A DNA stretch of 64,000 nt, taken from assembly GCF_003435375.1 (NCBI RefSeq), contig NZ_QWGL01000018.1, positions 4,789-68,788 of the forward strand, written 5' to 3'. The stretch comes from Clostridium sp. AM34-11AC. GTDB lineage: Bacteria; Bacillota; Clostridia; Lachnospirales; Lachnospiraceae. This document shows, one piece after another, positions 34,266 through 42,026 of this stretch. Positions within the stretch are counted from its first letter, which is position 1. Every line of letters starts with the position of its first letter. The position numbers and the translations under genes are program-made. Below the pieces are notes generated by a model. That model was not told where the DNA came from. It did not search any database and worked only from the letters and a program-made list of their open reading frames with translations.

Positions 34266-35634
34266 AAGCAAATATTCTGTGGTGTATGATTACACAGATG
34301 AAAACGGAAAACGCAGACAGCGTTGGGAAACCTTCAGCACAAATGCAGAAGCAAAAAAACGAAAAAAGCAAATTGAGTATGAGCAGGACTCTGGAACCTT
34401 CTTTATTCCTACGGCAAAGACCCTGAACGATCTGCTCGATGAATATATGTCCATCTATGGTGTAAATACCTGGGCAATGTCAACATATGAAAGCCGCCGT
34501 GGTCTGGCGAGAAACTACATAACTCCTATTATCGGAGATATGTTACTATCCGACATCACTCCAAGGATGATGGATAAGTATTACCGTGATCTGCTCTCTG
34601 TGAAAACGGTAAGCGTCAACAACCGCAAACCCACAAGCGAATATCTGACCCCGCATACAGTAAGAGAAATTCACAAGCTACTTCGCAGTGCCTTTAATCA
34701 GGCGGTGCGTTGGGAACTAATCAGCCGTAACCCTGTCCTGAATGCGACACTTCCCAAAGAAGAACATAAAGAACGGGATATATGGACTGCCGAAACGCTG
34801 AGCAAGGCTATGGAAGTCTGTGATGATCCTATCCTCTCCCTTGCCTTAAATCTGGCGTTCTCCTGCTCTTTACGCATTGGCGAAATGCTGGGCCTTACCT
34901 GGGACTGCATTGATATTGCACCACAGAGCATAGAAAATGGTTCAGCTTATATATTCGTCAACAAAGAGCTGCAACGGGTTACACGAGGTGCATTGGACGA
35001 TTTGAGCGACAAAGGTGTTATTAAGAAGTTTCCACCTTGCATAGCCAGTACCCATACTGCTCTGGTCCTGAAAGAGCCTAAAACCAAAACCAGTATTCGC
35101 CGCGTGTACCTGCCGAAAACAGTTGCCTATATGCTGGTAGAGAGAAAAAAAGAAATTGATGAGCTGATGGATCTGTTTGGAGATGAATACATCGACAATA
35201 ACCTGGTCTTTTGCTCCAGCAATGGCCGTCCGATGGAAAGTCAGGTGATTAACCGTGCTTTCAATAAACTTATCAAAGAAAACGGACTGCCTCATGTTGT
35301 GTTCCATTCTCTTCGCCACTCCAGCATCACCTACAAGCTGAAACTCAATGGCGGCGATATGAAATCAGTCCAGGGTGACTCTGGTCATGCTCAGGTTAAA
35401 ATGGTTGCGGATGTCTATTCTCACATCATCGACGAGGATCGGTGCATAAACGCTCAGCGATTGGAGGAAGCTTTTTATTCCTCTAAGACTCCTGACCCTG
35501 TTGAAGATACAGAGCCTAAAACTGCGGATACTGCCGTCACTGAAAGTGATGAAAGTGATGCAGCGAAGATACTGGAACTGCTTAAAAATCCCGAAACTGC
35601 CGCACTGCTCAAGCAGCTGGCAAAAGCTTTATAA
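34243..35634 (+). CDS. int: Tyrosine recombinase / integrase
   Basis: A 463-residue phage/Tn916-type integrase. An N-terminal arm-binding domain (residues 1-60) is followed by a SAM-like core-binding domain (about 65-165). The catalytic domain shows the Arg in CSLRIGEMLGLTWD, the HxxR box HSLRHSSIT, a GHAQVKMVADVYSH segment with the third His and the Tyr nucleophile, and a Lys/Glu-rich tail. The start at 34243 is preceded by AGAAAGGAG; an ATG at 34237 is too near it. It overlaps the tandem-excisionase gene and lies 350 bp from tRNA-Arg, the likely attachment gene. Confidence 0.95.
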   Translation: MASIVKRKSKYSVVYDYTDENGKRRQRWETFSTNAEAKKRKKQIEYEQDSGTFFIPTAKTLNDLLDEYMSIYGVNTWAMSTYESRRGLARNYITPIIGDMLLSDITPRMMDKYYRDLLSVKTVSVNNRKPTSEYLTPHTVREIHKLLRSAFNQAVRWELISRNPVLNATLPKEEHKERDIWTAETLSKAMEVCDDPILSLALNLAFSCSLRIGEMLGLTWDCIDIAPQSIENGSAYIFVNKELQRVTRGALDDLSDKGVIKKFPPCIASTHTALVLKEPKTKTSIRRVYLPKTVAYMLVERKKEIDELMDLFGDEYIDNNLVFCSSNGRPMESQVINRAFNKLIKENGLPHVVFHSLRHSSITYKLKLNGGDMKSVQGDSGHAQVKMVADVYSHIIDEDRCINAQRLEEAFYSSKTPDPVEDTEPKTADTAVTESDESDAAKILELLKNPETAALLKQLAKAL

Positions 35635-35654
35635 AGTCCCTCCCTCAGAAGAAC

Positions 35655-35680
35655 GCCTCTCACTTTGTGAGAGGTTTTCT
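35655..35680 (+). terminator. Intrinsic terminator after the integrase gene
   Basis: An 8-bp perfect stem, CCTCTCAC/GTGAGAGG with a three-base TTT loop, is followed by TTTTCTTC. Confidence 0.85.
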
Positions 35681-35720
35681 TCGTTTGAACCACTTTGCAC
35701 AGTGACCAAACACTTTTTTT

Positions 35721-35894
35721 GTTAGCAAGGTTCTGAAAGCATTTTTGAGCGATGTTAGCAAATTCGCGATTTTGTTTGCAACTTCCTCTAATTTCTGCTA
35801 ACAAATGTTTGCAAGTTCCTTTGGTAAAAATCGAACCTCTGACTTACCGCCTTTCTTAGCAAAAGGCCAAATCTCGTTAGCAAATGTTAGCAAA
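35721..35894. repeat. Arm-type integrase binding-site repeats
   Basis: Copies of GTTAGCAA(A/G) begin at 35721, 35754, 35876 and 35886. Variants GTTTGCAA are at 35774 and 35807, CTTAGCAA is at 35855, and an inverted copy TGCTAAC is at 35796. The cluster lies between the integrase stop and the tRNA, the expected place for arm sites of a tyrosine integrase. The 35.64-35.98 kb interval holds no gene. Confidence 0.7.
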
Positions 35895-35941
35895 CCAAGG
35901 TTTTTTGCAAAAAAGCCACAAAAGCCGCAGAAATAAGAAAA

Positions 35942-35974
35942 GCCGAAAACCCTGATAAATCAAAGGTTTTCGGC
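35942..35974 (-). terminator. Terminator of the tRNA-Arg transcript
   Basis: A perfect 10-bp stem pairs GCCGAAAACC (35942-35951) with GGTTTTCGGC (35965-35974). On the minus strand TTTTCTTATTT follows. Confidence 0.8.
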
Positions 35975-35982
35975 GTGTTTGC

Positions 35983-36059
35983 TGGCGTCCCTGGCGGGAT
36001 TCGAACCCACGGCCTTTCGCTTAGGAGGCGAACGCTCTATCCTGCTGAGCTACAGAGAC
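35983..36059 (-). tRNA. tRNA-Arg (anticodon CCU)
   Basis: The minus strand folds into a full cloverleaf: acceptor GTCTCTG pairs with CAGGGAC (one G-U), the D arm is AGCTCAGCAGGATAGAGC, the anticodon loop is CTCCTAA, the T arm is GTGGGTTCGAATCCCGC, and CCA is encoded. Its 3' end faces the integrase gene, the classic arrangement for an integration site. The sequence is intact. Confidence 0.95.
36020..36030. other. Candidate attachment core shared with a tRNA half at 36122-36132
   Basis: CTTAGGAGGCG occurs here, in the anticodon arm of the complete tRNA-Arg, and again at 36122-36132 in a truncated tRNA-Arg-like half. These are the longest identical stretches near the integrase and are the best candidates for a recombination core. 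The alternative is a core in the tRNA 3' end. Confidence 0.4.
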
Positions 36060-36093
36060 TTATATTAAATTGAGACTGGCAACGATCACTTTT

Positions 36094-36160
36094 CCCCGTA
36101 AGGCAGCTGGTAGAGCACAACCTTAGGAGGCGCTTGTTATATCCATTTAACTATGGGAAC
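36094..36160. pseudogene. Head-to-head tRNA half-genes joined at an anticodon loop
   Basis: On the minus strand, 36160-36121 reads as the 5' half of a tRNA-Arg(CCU): GTTCCCA, TA, D arm GTTAAATGGATATAAC, and anticodon loop CTCCTAA, but the 3' half is missing. On the plus strand, 36094-36122 reads as the 5' half of another tRNA (CCCCGTA, GCAGCTGGTAGAGC, ACAACCTT, like tRNA-Gly or similar). The two are fused at CTTAGGAGG. They look like scars of integration or recombination at tRNA anticodon arms. Confidence 0.5.
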
Positions 36161-36352
36161 AAATTCCGTATTTTCGGGCTTTTCAGCCTTTCGGTCACGG
36201 TAACCAACTTTATGAACTCATCCACTTTCGTCTGGCGAATCCACAGAAACACGCAACTTAAAAAAGCTACGCTATATATCTTAACAAACAACACCCTGAA
36301 AGTCAAGACATCAAAGCTTCACTTTACACGAAAAGCTGTACTGAAAAGCTAA

Positions 36353-36402
36353 AAGCCATCGCGCACAGTCCGTAATCTGAGATTCTGTGCCCTGATGGCT
36401 TT
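36353..36402. terminator. Bidirectional terminator before the DUF3881 gene
   Basis: AAAAGCCATC and GCACAG pair with CTGTGC and GATGGCTTTT around an A/T-rich loop. T-runs lie on both sides. It ends the leftward parA-parB-DUF4446-DUF3881 operon. The 36161-36350 stretch before it shows no gene. Confidence 0.8.
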
Positions 36403-36413
36403 TATTTTATAAC

Positions 36414-37319
36414 CTATTTTATTCCCTGTTTTCTTATAATGTCTTCCAGCTTCAGAGTCCCTTGCATCCAGATCTGTCCTTTAAAACGACGGCCCGGCTG
36501 TGGTTCACCTAAGAGGTCCTTACTGTTGATGCAGACCACAAACTCCAGATCGTGGCTCTCAATCTTCATACGATAAATTTCCTCTTTTGTGTAAATATTT
36601 CGGATTTTTTCAACTTCTTCAATTTCTCCGATGACAGAATACTGGTCACATTCCACTCCGCAAGGCATGAAACAGGAGTCTATAATAGAGTAGAGATCCT
36701 CCTTCATGGCTCTTCTGGAAATCTGGGAGTAAAGATCGATATCCTCGATGGTCAAACTCTCCATGGCGTCCTCATCCCCATTTTTTGCGGCCTCAATCAG
36801 ACTGTTGCGGTTTTTCGCAGCAACCTTTGCCTTTTGGATCTGTTTCTGGCTCTTCTTGATCGGAAGAAGGATCTTTCCACCGATGGACATCCCGGAAAAG
36901 CAGACGGAACTAATCTTGGAGTGATGTTCTTTATCCAACATTCTTTCCCTAAATTCCAGAAAATTCTGGATGTAGAAGATCAATGTGATACCGACCTTAT
37001 TCTCATCCACCATGCCGGAGTAAGTCTCTTTCTCCGTATGTCTCTGAACGGAACACTCTTCCGTGGATCCGATTATATGGCTCTCCTGATACGGGAAGTA
37101 AAACTCCCGCTCGAAATTCCCCTCTTCGTTCAGTTCTCCGATGATTGAAATTCCAAGGCCCGGAGCAACTTCTGTACGCATTTCGCAGACATTGCTCTCC
37201 TCGTCGACCTGAACACATCGTGTCATTGACGGCTGCCGTTCCAGCAAATCCAGCAATTTTTCAATATCTTTTTTCTTTGTATACATGCTGAAACCAGCTG
37301 CACGTAAAAATTTATGCAT
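36414..37319 (-). CDS. DUF3881 family protein
   Basis: A 301-residue protein starting MHKFLRAAGFSMYTKKKDIEKLLDLLE, the DUF3881 signature. These proteins are found in Lachnospiraceae next to parAB. The overall layout (strand-rich N terminus, helical hinge KKSQKQIQKAKVAAKNR near 160, and C-terminal OB-like strand region) is intact. It is translationally coupled to DUF4446: a TTG at 37328 overlaps the upstream stop, and the ATG at 37319 gives the usual family start. Function unknown. Confidence 0.75.
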   Translation of the reverse strand: MHKFLRAAGFSMYTKKKDIEKLLDLLERQPSMTRCVQVDEESNVCEMRTEVAPGLGISIIGELNEEGNFEREFYFPYQESHIIGSTEECSVQRHTEKETYSGMVDENKVGITLIFYIQNFLEFRERMLDKEHHSKISSVCFSGMSIGGKILLPIKKSQKQIQKAKVAAKNRNSLIEAAKNGDEDAMESLTIEDIDLYSQISRRAMKEDLYSIIDSCFMPCGVECDQYSVIGEIEEVEKIRNIYTKEEIYRMKIESHDLEFVVCINSKDLLGEPQPGRRFKGQIWMQGTLKLEDIIRKQGIK

Positions 37320-37324
37320 ATGGA

Positions 37325-38131
37325 TCAATAATCTCCTTTATTATCCTCACCGTCGGGATCATATGACAGAGCATCAAAATTCCCGATGGTATCTGTCTCA
37401 ATCTCAACTTCTTCTACATCGTATGCGTCAGCATACTTTTTTACACGTTCTTCCTCATTCTCACGGCGCTCTGCCTGACGTTTTCTCAATTCCTTCATGC
37501 GCTCGCTCTTTTTGCGCTCACTGCTCGGAACCTCGATATCCTGCTCTCCTGAGCCGCTTTTTAACTCTTTCTTCTTGCTGTTTGCGGCCTTTTCCTTCAT
37601 TGCGAGGCGCTCATCCATCGTCGGACGTTTTACGTATCCCAGCGCCTGCTCCAGCGCTTCCTGCTCTTCACCGCCAAGGAGAACCTCTGTCGCACCTTCC
37701 TCTACCTCTTTTAAGTAGATATAACAGCCCTCACGGCTGTGTACAACGTCCAGTATGAAACCACTGTTCTTGTTGTCTAACATTGCGATAACAAAGCTTA
37801 GATTGCCGCCCATGCCCTTGAATGCATTGTACTTAACATATCCGAATTTCTGGAATGAGGACTTGATCTGCCTGGAAAGCTGTTTCATTGCATCCTTGCT
37901 GGAGCGATCTTTTTCCTGCAGCTCCTCCATCTCATCCATGATATCCATGATCGTATCTTCCAGTGTCTCTGCGTCTTTTCCTCGCATGAAGATATCATAT
38001 CTTCGGTACAGTTTATTGAGCTTTACAATACAAATGATCACCACGATCAATAACACCAATGACAGGATTGAAAATCCGACGATCAGTACCATTGGATCGA
38101 TGGGGATACTGTATAACATACTGTTTTCCAT
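37325..38131 (-). CDS. DUF4446 family membrane-anchored protein
   Basis: A 268-residue protein with one N-terminal membrane segment (about residues 12-37: PMVLIVGFSILSLVLLIVVIICIV), then a predicted coiled coil. A cytoplasmic domain FGYVKYNAFKGMGGNLSFVIAMLDNKNSGFILDVVHSREGCYIYLKEVEEG (about residues 96-146) follows, which is the DUF4446 core. The charged C-terminal tail (about 170-268) is low-complexity. DUF4446 genes sit next to parB in many Clostridia. The role is unknown, possibly in chromosome-origin organisation. Confidence 0.82.
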   Translation of the reverse strand: MENSMLYSIPIDPMVLIVGFSILSLVLLIVVIICIVKLNKLYRRYDIFMRGKDAETLEDTIMDIMDEMEELQEKDRSSKDAMKQLSRQIKSSFQKFGYVKYNAFKGMGGNLSFVIAMLDNKNSGFILDVVHSREGCYIYLKEVEEGATEVLLGGEEQEALEQALGYVKRPTMDERLAMKEKAANSKKKELKSGSGEQDIEVPSSERKKSERMKELRKRQAERRENEEERVKKYADAYDVEEVEIETDTIGNFDALSYDPDGEDNKGDY

Positions 38132-38180
38132 TTTCTGTTTTCTGTCCTTCCGTTTGTGTCTGTGCTTTTCGTTTGATTTA

Positions 38181-39308
38181 TTACACTCTTAAAGACTCCA
38201 TAAGTTCGATCAGACGTTCTAACTCTTCCTGGGAATAATACTCGATCTCGATCCTACCCTTATTTTTATCCTTCTGGTTGATAACGACCTTCGTACCCAT
38301 GATAGACTTTAATTTGTCTTCCACCTGCCGGTAGATGAGATCGATATCCGGTCCCTTTTCCGGTTTCTTTTCTTTCGGCGGACGGTTCATCATCTTGACA
38401 AGTTTTTCCACGTCACGTACGCTTAATTTTTCCTCGATGATTTTTGCAGCTACCTGATACTGGCGTTCACCTTCTTCAAGTCCCAGGAGTGCTCTCGCGT
38501 GCCCGCTGGAAATCTTTCCCTCTGCCAGCATATCCTGCACACGAATATCAAGTTTCAGAAGGCGCATGCTGTTTGTAATCGTCGCACGATTCTTGGATAC
38601 ACGATTTGCAATCTCCTCCTGCGTGAGATGAAACTCCTGAATCAGTTGCTGGAATGCCTGTGCTTCTTCGATCGGATTTAAATCAGCACGCTGTACATTC
38701 TCAATCAAAGCGATCTCCATAGTCTGCTGCTTATCATACTCACGGATCAATACAGGAACATCTGTGACTCCGGCAAGTTTTGCCGCGCGCCAACGACGCT
38801 CACCGGCTATGATCTCATAATGATTTCCCTTTTTTTGGACAATCAGTGGCTGTAAGATTCCATATTGTTTGATAGAATCCGCCAGCTCCTGAAGGCTTTC
38901 CTCATCAAAATTTTTTCTCGGCTGCTCGCTGTTCGGTTCAATCAGGTTGAGCTTCAACGTCTGCTCTATCGGCTTTTCCACGATCTTTTCGACCGGTTTT
39001 TCTACGATTTTCTCGACAATTTTCTCGACCGGCTTCTCGACGATCTTCTCAACAATTTTTTCCACCGGTTTCTCGACGATCTTTTCGACTACGATCGTTT
39101 CAGCATTCGTGCCCGTCTTTGCTGTTTTACTGCTGTCCGTCTTTTTCCCTGTTCCATCTTTTTCCGTATTTTTCGTGGTGCCCTGATTTACCATCAGGTG
39201 GTCTTTTCTCTCACTTCTGCTCACTTTTTCTGCAGCGTTCTCTTTCGTAGTTGTGACTTCTTCCCCGAAGAACGCGCCTAAACCTTTACCTAATCCACGC
39301 TTCGCCAT
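38181..39308 (-). CDS. parB: ParB/Spo0J chromosome-partitioning protein with a repetitive N-terminal linker
   Basis: A 375-residue protein. The N terminus begins [14 protein letters not shown]. Residues about 73-115 are a repeat built from VEKIVEKP and VEKIVEKI units. The ParB core follows, with [36 protein letters not shown], the CTP-binding box [12 protein letters not shown], the [14 protein letters not shown] segment, and the HTH ([21 protein letters not shown]). It loads at parS, slides as a clamp and with ParA segregates the origin. Four parS sites lie within 5 kb. It shares one base with the parA stop. Confidence 0.95.
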   Translation of the reverse strand: MAKRGLGKGLGAFFGEEVTTTKENAAEKVSRSERKDHLMVNQGTTKNTEKDGTGKKTDSSKTAKTGTNAETIVVEKIVEKPVEKIVEKIVEKPVEKIVEKIVEKPVEKIVEKPIEQTLKLNLIEPNSEQPRKNFDEESLQELADSIKQYGILQPLIVQKKGNHYEIIAGERRWRAAKLAGVTDVPVLIREYDKQQTMEIALIENVQRADLNPIEEAQAFQQLIQEFHLTQEEIANRVSKNRATITNSMRLLKLDIRVQDMLAEGKISSGHARALLGLEEGERQYQVAAKIIEEKLSVRDVEKLVKMMNRPPKEKKPEKGPDIDLIYRQVEDKLKSIMGTKVVINQKDKNKGRIEIEYYSQEELERLIELMESLRV

Positions 39309-40078
39309 TATATTTCTTCTCCTCTGCTGATGACTTCCGCTGCTAAAAGTCTGTAGCTCTCCGCTCCTGATGATCGGCTGTCATAAAGATTGATCGGCAT
39401 GCCGTAGCTCGGTGCCTCAGCCAGTCTGACATTTCGCGGAATAATTGTCTTATAAATATTTTCATTCAAGTGTTCTTTTACGTTCTCTACAACTTCCAGA
39501 GACAGATTTGTTCTGGAATCATACATTGTAAAAACAACGCCCTCTACTTCCAAAGATGGATTCAGCTTTTTCTGAACAAGATTTACCGTTTTTAATACCT
39601 GACTTAATCCCTCCAGGGCATAGTATTCACACTGGATCGGGACAAGAACTGTATTGGCCGCAGTCAGTGCGTTAATCGTGAGAAGGTTCAGGGACGGAGG
39701 ACAGTCAATGATAATAAAATCATACTTTCCGTCTAACAGTTCCATATTTTTCTTGAGAATGCTCTCCTTTTCTTCCATATCAAGAAGCTCAATCTCTGCT
39801 CCGGCAAGGTCCACATCCGACGGCATCACGTCCAGACGTTCCTGCACACTTGGATTGATACACTCATCCACGGTGCATTCTCCCATCAGCAGTTCGTATA
39901 CAGTATTGTCAATATTTCCTTTTTCCAATCCAAGTCCACTTGTTGTATTTCCCTGTGGATCAAAGTCCACAGTCAACACCCTCTGTCCTGCTTCAGCCAG
40001 GCAGGCGGATAAATTGATTGCAGTCGTCGTCTTTCCGACACCACCCTTTTGATTTGTAATTGCAATAATACGTCCCAT
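39308..40078 (-). CDS. parA: ParA/Soj chromosome-partitioning ATPase
   Basis: A 256-residue protein. The deviant Walker A KGGVGKTT lies at residues 11-18, [14 protein letters not shown] and [17 protein letters not shown] (Walker B) follow, and the rest matches the ParA/Soj family. The start is the ATG at 40078 behind AAAGGATAGAGG. The product positions ParB-DNA complexes and regulates DnaA. It is the first gene of the leftward parA-parB-DUF4446-DUF3881 operon. Confidence 0.96.
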   Translation of the reverse strand: MGRIIAITNQKGGVGKTTTAINLSACLAEAGQRVLTVDFDPQGNTTSGLGLEKGNIDNTVYELLMGECTVDECINPSVQERLDVMPSDVDLAGAEIELLDMEEKESILKKNMELLDGKYDFIIIDCPPSLNLLTINALTAANTVLVPIQCEYYALEGLSQVLKTVNLVQKKLNPSLEVEGVVFTMYDSRTNLSLEVVENVKEHLNENIYKTIIPRNVRLAEAPSYGMPINLYDSRSSGAESYRLLAAEVISRGEEI

Positions 40079-40283
40079 ACCTCTATCCTTTCTGCAGGTC
40101 AGCTCTACTTTTATTATCCTGTAATTATTTCGCATATCAGTCTGGTTTAGCTCATTTTAACCATATTTACTGATTTTCTCTATCATTTGAATCTTGATAA
40201 TCTTTCCCATCCGATCATTAGCGAAACTTAGTATAACACAATTTTTCTTATTTTCCTATTGCTTTACCTTATAAAATTAAAAA

Positions 40284-40299
40284 TGTTTCACGTGAAACA
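40284..40299. other. parS: parS site 1
   Basis: Exact match to the bacterial parS consensus TGTTTCACGTGAAACA, upstream of parA. Confidence 0.95.
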
Positions 40300-40328
40300 T
40301 TTTTGCAAATCATACAAGCATCATTTTA

Positions 40329-40344
40329 TGTTTCACGTGAAACA
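40329..40344. other. parS: parS site 2
   Basis: A second exact copy of TGTTTCACGTGAAACA, 45 bp from site 1. The 40079-40515 interval otherwise holds the hydrolase promoter. Confidence 0.95.
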
Positions 40345-40377
40345 TTTATCTTCAGAAACATTTCACATTTTCGCCTG

Positions 40378-40406
40378 TTGTATCTCATTACCAATTATAT
40401 TATAAT
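40378..40406 (+). promoter_or_regulatory. Promoter of the alpha/beta hydrolase gene
   Basis: TTGTAT (40378-40383) and TATAAT (40401-40406) are spaced by 17 bp, about 110 bp before the start codon. Confidence 0.65.
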
Positions 40407-40515
40407 ATAATAAGGAGTTGTCAAATAGGAATATAGTCATGAAACCACTATTCTCCTCTCTCAATCCCTTGAAACTGTATTTCTATAACATCATCATCTA
40501 AACCCGAGGTGAACT

Positions 40516-41466
40516 ATGAAAGCTAAAAATAAAATCATCACTGCTATTCTCCTCTCAGCCGGTGCAACAGTCGGAACAGCACTGATTAACAAATATATCA
40601 AGATGTCTGCCATTTCAAGAAATCTTCTTGCTCAGCCGGAACCGCGCTGCTGTCGTTGGAGACTTGGCAATATCTACTATACAAAAACCGGCACTGGTAA
40701 ACCACTTCTTCTCGTACATGACCTGACTCACGCGTCCAGCAGCTGTGAGTGGGATTCTCTGATTCCACTTTTAAAAGAGCACTATACTGTCTACACCATA
40801 GATCTTTTAGGTTGCGGACGTTCAGAGAAGCCAAATTTAACTTACACAAATTTTCTCTATGTGCAGTTGTTAAACGATTTTGTAAAATCCGAGATTGGAC
40901 GCCGCACAAACATTCTTGCTACCGGTGCGTCCGCTCCTATCGTGACAATGGCTTGCGGATACAATCCGGATCTTTTCGAGCAGATGATGTTTATCAATCC
41001 GGATTCTCTGCTCTCCTGCAGCCACATACCAGGAAAATCCGCAAGGTATTATAAGTTTATCCTTGATCTTCCGATCATTGGTACACTGCTCTACAACTTT
41101 GCGTCCGCAAGAAGTATTATCTCCAGAACCTTCTCTGAAAGCTACTTCTATAATCCTTATGATGTTAACCCGCATTACATCGACAAATATCACGAGTCCG
41201 CCCACCTTGGTGACTCCCCGAAATCCGTCTACGCCAGTGTCCAGTGTAATTATACAAAATGTAATATTACAAAGACTCTGGAAAAAATTGACAACAGTAT
41301 TTACATCCTCGGCGGCGAAGCTGAGCAGGATATCGATCTGATCATAAAAGAATATACAAAATGTAACCCGGCCATTGAGTCCAGTACAATTCCAAACACC
41401 AAACATCTTCCTCAAATTGAGAACCCTGAAGAAGTCAGTTCCACGGTCCAGATGTTCTTCAACTAA
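40516..41466 (+). CDS. Alpha/beta hydrolase fold protein, membrane-anchored
   Basis: A 316-residue protein. An N-terminal hydrophobic segment (about residues 7-24, IITAILLSAGATVGTALI) could be a signal anchor. The hydrolase fold then shows LLLVHDLTHASSSCEWDSLIP (oxyanion strand), YTVYTIDLLGCGRSEKP, and ILATGASAPI, where GASAP is a variant of the GxSxG nucleophile elbow. NTKHLPQIENPEEVS carries the C-terminal catalytic His. The substrate is unknown. It lies between parS pairs near the origin, and an AGGTGAA ribosome site precedes it. Confidence 0.8.
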   Translation: MKAKNKIITAILLSAGATVGTALINKYIKMSAISRNLLAQPEPRCCRWRLGNIYYTKTGTGKPLLLVHDLTHASSSCEWDSLIPLLKEHYTVYTIDLLGCGRSEKPNLTYTNFLYVQLLNDFVKSEIGRRTNILATGASAPIVTMACGYNPDLFEQMMFINPDSLLSCSHIPGKSARYYKFILDLPIIGTLLYNFASARSIISRTFSESYFYNPYDVNPHYIDKYHESAHLGDSPKSVYASVQCNYTKCNITKTLEKIDNSIYILGGEAEQDIDLIIKEYTKCNPAIESSTIPNTKHLPQIENPEEVSSTVQMFFN

Positions 41467-41490
41467 CACTTCAAATCAGATCTGTTAAAA

Positions 41491-41506
41491 TGTTTCACGT
41501 GAAACA
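41491..41506. other. parS: parS site 3
   Basis: Exact TGTTTCACGTGAAACA, just after the hydrolase gene. Confidence 0.95.
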
Positions 41507-41522
41507 TTTCTTCGGTGTTTGC

Positions 41523-41563
41523 AAAGATGCCACTACTTTCTAAACAGTAGCGGCATCTTTTTT
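41523..41563 (+). terminator. Intrinsic terminator after the hydrolase gene
   Basis: AAAGATGCC-CTACT pairs with AGTAG-GGCATCTTT, followed by TTTTTT. Confidence 0.9.
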
Positions 41564-41698
41564 GATTTTTTAGTACCTGTTCTGTAGATCTGCGCATTTG
41601 CCGCGCTGACTGTAAGCTAAGGAAGCATAGACTTGAAGGCACAAGAATCCATCCGCGGAGCTGCTCTGGAATGGAATTTGCGCTTAACTGTGAGGGGA

Positions 41699-41710
41699 CT
41701 GAACAGTTAC
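41699..41710. repeat. Isolated IS66-type terminal-repeat remnant
   Basis: CTGAACAGTTAC here matches 12 bp of the terminal repeat of the complete IS66 element 300 bp away. No second end or transposase is attached. It looks like the end of an older, mostly lost copy. Confidence 0.5.
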
Positions 41711-41755
41711 AAGTAACTTTTATCAAGAGTTAATTTTCAGAAATTCTTCTTAACT

Positions 41756-41893
41756 TCAAAAGATGTTGACGTCTTCTCGACCGAGATATACCACATCGAT
41801 CAATATTTTATCTTCAGGTCTATCATTTACGACGGCCGGTACATCAAGTACATTATGCGGTACTCCTGCTGTGCATGATAAATCTTTATTCAT
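41756..41893 (-). pseudogene. Possible degraded gene fragment
   Basis: A 45-codon minus-strand frame (ends YLGREDVNIF) looks codon-like, and another frame immediately upstream reads MTIREICAIDALNHR before a frameshift. Together they suggest the wreck of a short gene between the hydrolase and the IS. No family recognised. Confidence 0.25.
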
Positions 41894-42026
41894 TACGATG
41901 ATTCAGTGCATCAATTGCACATATCTCCCGAATAGTCATAAATCTTCCATCAACTCTGATTTATTTACGTGTTACAGGACTCTTGTTAATTTTAGTTTAA
42001 AGTTTTCGTAACTGTTCAGAACCCAG

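Larger units (their letters stand above)
1..36059. mobile_element. Right-hand part of an integrative (conjugative or mobilizable) element, left end outside window
   Basis: The segment carries hallmark modules of a Firmicutes integrative element: a giant methylase/helicase, MobC, a MOB-P relaxase, regulators, excisionase-like proteins and a tyrosine integrase that ends next to arm-type repeats and a tRNA-Arg gene. Cargo includes an AbiE cassette, a large immunity-type operon and a PemK-like gene. Base composition is visibly mosaic: the transfer genes and immunity operon are GC-rich, while the AbiE cassette and the 29-35.6 kb regulatory/integration module are AT-richer. No type IV secretion genes are seen here; they may lie left of the window or be absent. 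The exact right boundary is inferred from the tRNA/integrase arrangement. Confidence 0.85.

Noticed and set aside
36134..36352. 72-codon plus-strand ORF after the tRNA half
   Set aside because: It overlaps the truncated tRNA and has no ribosome site or recognisable protein features.
38947..39186. Plus-strand repetitive ORF (FSTIFST repeats) opposite parB
   Set aside because: It is the complement of the parB linker repeat and lies inside a certain gene.
41763..42011. 82-codon plus-strand ORF before the IS
   Set aside because: It is Ser/Thr-rich without a ribosome site, and the minus strand reads more like a broken gene.
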